Below are positions 25,401 to 34,740 of a stretch of 64,000 bases of DNA, in pieces. Under the pieces are notes generated by a model. That model had not been told where the DNA came from, did no database searches, and saw only the letters and a list, made by a program, of their open reading frames with translations. The position numbers were made by a program, and so were the translations under genes. Location of the stretch: the NCBI GenBank assembly GCA_964020085.1, contig OZ026606.1:20464501-20528500 (forward strand), in the 5' to 3' direction. Each line of letters opens with the position of its first letter. Position 1 is the stretch's first letter. The stretch is from Micromussa lordhowensis. Lineage: Eukaryota > Cnidaria > Anthozoa > Scleractinia > Lobophylliidae.

Positions 25401-28400
25401 AAATGACGAAAATGAGGAGTTTACCACGCAATGAAGTTTTAAGCCAGGTCTTAGTTTTCTTTTTACGAATAATCGTATTTTCTCAGCATGTCTTCTCTCA
25501 AATTGCTCACCGATCTAAAGACGGACTGCTATTACAAGTAGTATAGCAAGTGGCTTTACGATACCCTGTTCTGAGACCTCTATCAAAATTTGTCGCGTTG
25601 TTCTTGGAAGATTTTTAAGTTAGACTTTTTTGTTCTAATTACCTGCTTGCATAAGTTGGAAAAAAAACAACAAAAAGCACGCATAAATCGCCCTTGGAGA
25701 TAAAAAGTCTAAGAGACTCCTCAACTTCATTGTTTATGTACACGACTCTCTCGTCATTGTTTCGTGTATGTTTCTTTGTTTTCATGTTTTCAGTACTGTT
25801 GATTTTGTCGTTTGACCTATTCTTATGTCGCTGTTATTTGTTTTTTTTGGGACAGCGATAAATGAAAGCATTTGGTCATTGATGTTGAAGGAACTTCTCG
25901 AGTACACGACATCAGCTCCTCAGGTCAGTTGGCAGTGTTTTTAAATTTACAAACCGCCGTTCTTGGTGGAGTTCACTCTGTGCCCTTTTCTTCCTTCTGA
26001 TCCCGATGGATCTCTGCAAGTGAGCTTTCCAAACTGCTAACACATGCCATTTGTCTTGTTTACTGGCTGGCTGGATGCTAAGTCAATTGTTTGGAGCTAG
26101 TTTGGGCCAAGCTAGCGCCGCGAACAAAGTGCTGCGTAGTGTTTCCAAAAATGTTCAAATGTTGTTTATTGTGGTTTATGCGCTTAGCTACACCTAGCTT
26201 GTTCACATGCATGCCACTGCTTAAAAATCCCAACTGAGGGGAGGCAGACCGGTTGGCTATTTACAAGCGTGACCGAGGAGTTGAACTAGGGTCTTCCGAG
26301 AAACATCTCCAGCTAAGTGGTTAAAATGGGACTTGAACCCGCGACCAAACCACTCGGCTACGGCTGCCTCCCTATTTGCGGTGCATTCAGTGCCATCTTT
26401 AATGAGGGTCTGAATTCTTTGACCAGACGTCGCCACATACCATGATCGCTACTTATTTGTTGTTGACTTTGGTTCAGTGTGATTGTACTCGTGGACATGG
26501 CATTAGTAATATTTCTGCTTCGTTGCCTATTTACCTTTTTTATTTTTAACAGGCGTTTTTAGGAGGACTTGTTCTACTATCAGAACTGTTACCAATACCA
26601 TTACCTATTCGCTCTTTAGAGGTATGTTAATTTGAATTAAGTAAAGTCTAATGCCTTTCTCACTCGGAAATACTGTCTTCAAAACTGGATCAAGTCTGGG
26701 GGTTTTGCCTGAAGCGTCACGCACTTCAGTCTTGAGTCATTATAAAAGTGTTTCTGTCTATGTCGACTTGTTGATGGGACAAAACTGGAATCAGCGACGG
26801 ATGCGGCAGGCAAAGGCGGGAAAAATTGCAAGATGTTGCCGACGCGGGAAAATCACTGCTACATGCCATCTGTGCGTTATGTGCAACGACTTTCCAGCCT
26901 TGTGATTGGCTGTTCATGACGTGGGGAGAAGAGCCACAAAAGTATTTTGCTTCACGTTTCTGTTTTTTGTTATTTTGCTCTGTTAGAACATGTCTCAAGA
27001 AGAAGCGAACCAGGTGATGAACCACCGCCGACTGTGGAGTGCACATCTTAATCCACTCAGTACTGAGTTACAGGGGATACTAAAGGATCTAGCAGGTAGG
27101 ACTAATGAATTCTCTCAGGCAGTTCTGTCCAGAACTGAGAGCTTGTCAAATGGCAGTCTCACAATAAATCTTTGCGACCTTTCTACAACCTTCACAACAG
27201 AACAATTTTGAAGTTCTTCGTGGAAGTCAATCAATTGATTAGTGTGACACTGACACTAGTTACAGGTTTGGTTGTCTCCTATTAACAAGCATTATTAGAG
27301 CCATCAAACGTTAGTAAGGGTTTGGCTTCAAGTGGTTTTTAATGTTCCTAATTAAGATACAGAAGCAAGTAAAAAAAGTTGGCAGAAACTGCAACGTCTT
27401 ACTACAGGGGAAATTTGCCTCTGTCCCATGCCCTATGTGAATTTTTTCAGTGGCTCTTTTTTTTCGTAATTTGCAGGATCAGCGTGTCACAACCTTCAGC
27501 AAGTGATGAGGAGAGTTTGTTCGCAGTTGTCGGACCTATCAGCACCCACTGCCTTCAATATCGTCAGGTAAGCTCTTGCAGTCACTTACCGCTTTCAAGT
27601 CTTTTCTCAAACAAGACTTAGACTGAAAGCGCGAAGGTTTTGTGACAACACAAGCCGACGGCGAGTGATTTGCAACTTTGTCTTGATTTCTGAGGATTAA
27701 TAAGCAAAATAAACAACAGGAATATTGAGAAATACTAAGTACCAACTGTCCTTTCGATTAGTAACTGATTCATATTTTTGTGTGAACCTTTAACAGGACA
27801 CTTTTGGAAACTCTGGACAGCGAGATGAACAAATCAAGTGGAGACGAAAACAGGTGAGTCTGATGCTTCCTCATTACCCCAGATTTTGCGCTGTTTTAGT
27901 AACACGTCTATTGTTGAAAAGAACTAACCACTGCGATGCGTTTTGCGCTTTGGTGTACTTAGTAAGATAAATAAAATAAATAACCATAGAGAACCACTGA
28001 AATGGACCACTGAAATCAGCATCAGCGCTGCTCAGATGAGAATCGTCGTTAAATTCGAGAGCGAGGATAGTCCCCTTAGAACTTAGAAATGTTAAACGGC
28101 TCGAGGTTTGCGGATCCGTTTTGGTAGTTTCAATCAATAAAATACAAAAATAGAAAAAGTAATCCCAACTGGTGGGAGGCTTATCAGTTGCCCATTTACA
28201 CAACGGCATGCGCGGTCAAGGGGTTAAACTCGGGACCACCGATAACAAATCCAGATAGCGGTAGGGTAGAGGATTGGAACCAGGGACCTCCAGATTTCGA
28301 ATCCAGCGCTCTAAACCACTCGACCACGCCGCCTCTTGTTGTCGCTAAGCAGACTGCGAAGAAGTCAGTATGTTAGTGTGCTCTCTGCAAAACAATAAGG

Positions 28401-30713
28401 CGCTTGATCAATGTTGTGCAGCAACGTCGTGCAATTATGGAAATGAGAGAATAGGTTTCAGATATTGGAAGAAAGACGCTGTTTTGACTATGACTTACCG
28501 TGCGTTTTGTGTTTCTTGTGTTACTTGTTGAAGCTGTACCGGAGGAGGTGTGCGTATCATGACTCTGTTGGCTTACTTGTCATCTCAGCCAGCTGTGAAA
28601 GTGTCGCTTCTTCAACTTTTGAAAACAAGGTAGGTGATCAACGTGGAATCCCTCGCCAAAGTACCGGTAGAAAGTCATCTTTGCAAAAGAATGAAGGAAA
28701 TGATGGACTTTATCTTCTGTTTACAGTGGGAATGCTAAGAACGATGACCTGTTGTTTCCCAGTCTCCTGCCGTCCATGTTATCATGTTTGAAGGGCTCGT
28801 CTGAAAATCAGCTGGTGTCCAGGTCCCAGTACTGTGTTGTGGTATGGAACTATTTTTCTCTTGTTATTAGCAGAAGCATTTTGTAAATTTTAATAAGCCG
28901 TTCTGCCCGAAATTGAAGTACCGCCCGCTTGGGTTTAAATATCAGTGATCATAAAAAGAGCATTGTAGCAAAGAATGTTCGATAAGAGCGAAGTTGATCG
29001 TGAATTGTCCATGCACTCCCGCTCTTGGCGTCGGTTACATGTTTTCCCGCGCTTTTCACTGGTCACGTGTTTTCTGGTGCTGGACACGTCACGTGTTTTC
29101 CGGCCCTTCCCGCCGGTCACGTGTTCCCGCGCTTTTCACTGGTCACTGGCCACGGGCTTTCTGGCGCTGGGCATTGGTTGCACGTTTGCCTGTGTTTGTC
29201 ACTAGCTACGTACGTTTTACTGCCCGTGTCGACAGAGTTATTACACGCTTTGTTTTTGTCGTTTTAGTCCATCGTGCAGTCCCTGTGTGATCCTACAGTG
29301 AGCCTGATGCCGTTTGAAACTCCATTCACTGACCAACATGTAAGTTACTTTGAAAATATGCCACTTTAAGATCACTTCAAAGTGCGAATTGCACACAATT
29401 GTTCCTAAATAAGCTATTCAGTCAGAACCTCTTAATAAGGCATGTTACAAGGTTGCTCAGCATTGTTTACGAAAAGACGATGTTTTGTGGTTTCGGTCGA
29501 TGGAATCCCGCTCTTCCGTGAGGTGCTTGCAGCAGTAGTTGTATAATTTGTTTTTCTTGTTATCATTGTTGTTGTTTTTGTAGTTGGCCAACACCCTGCC
29601 CGACAAGGAAATGCTGGAAGTGATCTGTGCAGCGTTGTTAGAACACATAGGATCAGAGCAGCAATCATTTGCCACCATATTGCTTGCTCTCAGAACCTTG
29701 CTGACTCTGACGGAGCACAACTACGGCGTCTATCATCAGAAAATGTACGTAAACTTGAAAGCCGTCTTGACGGTTTATTTTATAAAACAACAGCATCAGA
29801 CATTTCGGTGTTGGTATGGGAATATCCCATGGCAAATAACTTTCCCGAAAATTGAATTCTGAACGATTCATGAACAGTAAGGTTTGGCATGATTGGATTG
29901 ACCAAATTTGAGGGATGTATTATTATTATTATTACTATTTATTATTATTTCGTATCATATTGGAGGTAAACGGAGGTTATGTTTCTTTTTCAGAGCGCTG
30001 GAGAACAACAGTGAAGTGTTTTATCGACTTCTTCAAAGACTGTCGTCCTCTTTTGAGTAAGTTCTTTCGGGTAAATGATGTTGCCTTTTGTAAAACCGAG
30101 GGTTTGGTTACTGAATTTTTTAACGCTGGTGAACAAAATCTTGTTCGTGAAGTCTCGGCTCCTATCTCTCCCGAACCACAAAACGGAAAAGGAAAACCGT
30201 TCTACTGAGATCACAATTTACGTTTTCTTTCAGTTGTCAAACTACGAAGGAATTCAAGCCAATCTTGTAAGCTTGCACTTCGCTCTTTCAATGTCCATAC
30301 TGTGCTAACTGCAGTCTAGTTTTTATTTTCAGTAACGTTTGTGGTAACCGCAACCGTTTACATAAAGAAACCATTATTAGCTGGTTATCCACGATCTAGA
30401 CGTGTTTCAATCTTTTCAAATCGTGCTGACGTTTTACTGATTGTGTTTACCCAGAAATAGCATTCCAGGCCCAGATCACCTGTCTACGCTATCAACAACG
30501 ATTGAACTGCTACAGTTGCTATTACCCGAGGACTCTGTTGAGGTGATACCGGATCAGGAAGATGAACCTATGGAAGGAGAACCACTACAGCGGACCACTG
30601 AAATCAGCATTAGCGCTGCCCAGATGAGAACCTTTCTTAAATACGAGAGCGAGGATGGCCCCCTTCAAACTTTGGAAAAACGGCTCGAAGTTTGTGATTC
30701 CCTTTAGATAGTT

Positions 30714-30744
<31 letters not shown>

Positions 30745-32363
30745 GTCAGTCCATTGAACAGTCAGTGAACACTGTGGTGCGTAATAATCTACGAGAAAAT
30801 ACGCACAAACCCCAGAAATGCCGTTTAGCAGAGGGCGCCAAATTGCCCGACAGACAGAGGCGGGAAAGACGTTTTCACACGAGAAACGGTAACTCGCCTC
30901 AGGCAAGTTTCCGTTTTAAGCGATTACCTCTAATTAGCGTAAAAATGGAACGGATGCCGTCTTACACTGAATAGCTTTTGTTATCTTTATCCGTTTAGCT
31001 TTCTGTCTACAATGTGGATCATGATATTAAGACGGATTAGAGCAGACAACTTATCCGTTTATCATTGTAAATGTCTCGTTTCGTTGACAAAAAAAAAAAT
31101 ATCTCGTTTCCACTGCCGGACTGGGACAAGTTATCTGTCTTATCTGACGAGCTATAGAACTGAGGGACTTTTGGTGTGGAAATAGTTGTATGAATTCCTG
31201 TTTTTTTTTTGTAGGAAAGTTGTAAGGAGGATGAAGCCCTGGAGCCGCTGTTAGATGCGGTTCGAGTTTTGACAGTCATGCTCCGTAAAACAGAAGTCGA
31301 AAGTGAAAAAGAACCAGGTAACAGATTGTTTCCTTTCCAGCCGACATCTAAAGGATTTCCCGAGGGCTTAACCTTCTCTTATCTGGAGTGGCGGACTCGT
31401 AGCAACAGATCAGATCAAAGCTAAACAAACAGATCAAAGCTAAACAAACACCTTTCATTCTGGGTAACCGAATGACGTACTCGAGCAATCGCCCGTAACG
31501 AAGCTCTTTAGAAACAAGAGGCAAAACCTGAACTTCCCAAGACTGCTGTATGCCGCAAAACGTTCACGTCGTGTTCCTTTTATTTTATGTACAGAGGAAG
31601 TCACTGAGCCGCAACTGCCAGCTCCACTTCCACTTCAGACGCTCTTTATCAAGAGACTGGCCTTCATTGCTGGTGAAGTTGAGGATGGGAGGGTTAGTCC
31701 AACATTGTGGTACTCCACCCCTCCCCCGGATGATATCGACCCGGAAGCTGATCTGGTATGTATCAATAGACAATCGATGTATCGAAGGTCATTTCCTGTG
31801 CAATTCTTGCTGTGTTCAAAATCCATTGAATACTCCCCAGTTATCTCACCTGGCCCACACTAAATTTTATCCGGGTTTTGGTCTGATTTTTAACGAGCTT
31901 TCGTGATGCTGAAAGGTTCGTAAGCTTAAAAGGCCGTAGTACTCTCCCAACTCGTGCTACAAAAAAGGAGCATTTGGTGATAACACAGTTTTGCGGTTGA
32001 CTGTCTTGTAACTTTGAGCTTGGACGTAAAAATAGTCTACTAATTAATGAATGGTTTTACAGATAAAAAGCAGCGTTGATTCACTGACGGAGAAGTTCTG
32101 TCCCGACTTTGACCTTAAAGCCGAGTTGGAGAAGGGACTGGTGCCCTCACCCCCAGGCTCCCCGACGCGCAAGAAAGGTTACAGGTATGACACCTTCACT
32201 AGGTTGTTTTCAATTTATAAATCTGAAAAAAAATTCGTTTGTTAATTTAGCAAGTCATTTTCTAATTTGTTGTCGTTTATTTAGGAACAAGAGGAAGTAC
32301 GATCCGTTGATATCTGGTCAGCGTAAGGATTATAAGAAAACTAGAACAGGTTTGTTGCAAATG

Positions 32364-32401
<38 letters not shown>

Positions 32402-32419
32402 GCTATTATTATTATTATT

Positions 32420-32488
<69 letters not shown>

Positions 32489-34707
32489 CCCCAAACGTGA
32501 AAGGGACTAAAAAATCTAATCAAAGATGCACATTTGGTGAAATATTCGTGCTGCTAAGTATTACATTCGTTCATGACGGGTATCTTATATTTTGAACGTT
32601 TTGCGAATTGTCTCTATCTGTGGTCTCAAAAATCGTTGATTACTTATATTATATTATTTATACTTGCCACGCGAAGTCCAAGCCGTTTCTGTCGTATTGA
32701 TACAGCAATTACGAACTTCGGACTTTCATTTCTTCCATGTTGTTTCCAAAGACCTATTTTACTTCAACAACAGAAAGTAAGTTGCGGTGCGGTGCTTAAG
32801 GGAGTTGATGGCAGTGTGCAATTTCCTTGGACTGAAATATCTCAGTCAAGCGACTTTTGAAGTTTACCGAAGGTTGCTGAATTTCACTGTTCAATCAAAC
32901 GAAGTGTGAGCACTGTCGCACTGTCGACCTCTCCTTAAGTTGCAGATCAGTTTTCCGTTACTTCAACGCGACATCTCAAGTAAATTGTCAGGCTTCGTAC
33001 CGATTTCCTATTTCTTCCTTATCCTGTCTTTCTCTGTAGTTACCACAGCACCGATGCGTGGCGGCGGCCGCGGCATGAGAGGGATTCCCCGGGGACGAGG
33101 CAATCCACGTATGAATGACATGTTCCGATCACGTAAGCAAAACACGAGCCGTCCACCCTCCATGCACGTGGACGACTTCATGGCCATGGAGCATGCTAAG
33201 ACCCAGGACTCACCGCCACCTATGAGGAGGACTGGTCCTAAGGTATATTTGACAAGTCTTGATAATTTGGTGCTGCTGTGGTATAAAGTCGGCCAAACTT
33301 GGAATGTGGTACATTTGCTAATCAGTTTAGATCAAGGAGAAAAGAACAGTTTGTCAATGTGCTTTGGTAGACACATTATAAAAGTATGAGTTTTATGAAA
33401 GTTGTTCGTGCTGCGTAACTGAGCTTGATATTAATTTGTGTTGTGTAATTTGTCAGGGTCCTCCACCAGGTAGGTCGATGGACCATAGTCCAGGGACCTT
33501 CATGGGCAATCAGGGCCGTTGGACAGCCATGCCAGGAGGACCACTTCGTAAAGGTAACACGGCCTAGTGTGGAACATCAGAGCTGTTTTGTACTGTGACA
33601 GCATTAAGGATCAGTCTTGCAAGTTCACTTTTGTCTTCTTCTTTAAGGTCCTGGGATGGAGAATCAAGGAGGGATGCGTGGTGCTGGGCCCGACTGGGTT
33701 AATCCTCGGCAGCACCCAATTGGAGCGTTCCCTGGACAAAGGAATTTCCAGAGAGGGTAAAATTAATCTCATAAAGTGCAATCATACCGTTACCCCTACT
33801 ACAACGTTGATGAGACTAGCAACAGAGCTGAAGGGGAGGATTTGCTCTCGAGTAGCTTTGACTTAGTGCTTGAGCGTTCTCCTGTAACCTCTCCTTAAGA
33901 ATGGGGGAAATGTCCTGCTGCTGTTAATACTCTTTGATGTTACTCCTTGGACTAGACAGCGAGTCTAGATGGTGTGCCCGGAGTTATCGGTTATTATTTC
34001 CCTTATGGCTATCTCTTTACAATGTTTGATACGCTTGATCTATTTTCTGTTTCATTATCTTCAGACCTGATTGGGGATCACAGACCCCACAGCCGTACAG
34101 AGGTAACGTTATCATCGTTAACTTTTATTTGTGTGAACACTTTCTTGGGGGGGTTAATTTATTTATTTAGCTGCGAAGGTTATTGGTAAAACTGGATTAT
34201 AAAACAACATGCAACAGAGGGCGATCAACAATCCTCATCTAACGGTGTAACCAATTTCTCCGAACTAACCACAAAGCAGTTTATGGCAGTCAAAAAGGAG
34301 AATAGAGCTTTCGAACTTGTTTGGTTTTCAGGTGGAGGAGGAGGAGGAATGAGAGACAACTACAGTCGACCACAGATGCGAGGTTACTGGGACGCACCTA
34401 AATCTAAAGAAGACTCAAGGTATGAAATGTTATTTCTTATATCCGCTTGCTCGTTCGTTCGTTCGTTCGCTCGCTCGCTCATTCGCTCGTTCGCTCGCTT
34501 CCAACTTGACCAGCGGTCAGGAAACGAGCGACCCAGGAAAGTTTTCATTTGATCCCCTAAAGCATCGGACTTCGGTTGAATAGCATATCCCCAGGGGACA
34601 AACACGTGGGAATGTAGCAAAGTGTATTAAAAGTAGTGCTTTCTGATTCTGTCATCTTCTTCGCCCCCACAAGTGTTGGTACACCTTCAGATTCAGAATT
34701 TCAGCTA

Positions 34708-34740
<33 letters not shown>

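Noticed and set aside
28270..28335. Possible tRNA gene on the minus strand
   Set aside because: A and B boxes are present, but a tRNA-unrelated body and shared tail with 26221-26373 show it is a SINE head.
32109..32523. Poly-Leu and poly-Ile/Thr frames of 60-133 codons
   Set aside because: Translations of the ATT/GTT microsatellite; only 32063-32184 and 32285-32349 are real coding exons here.
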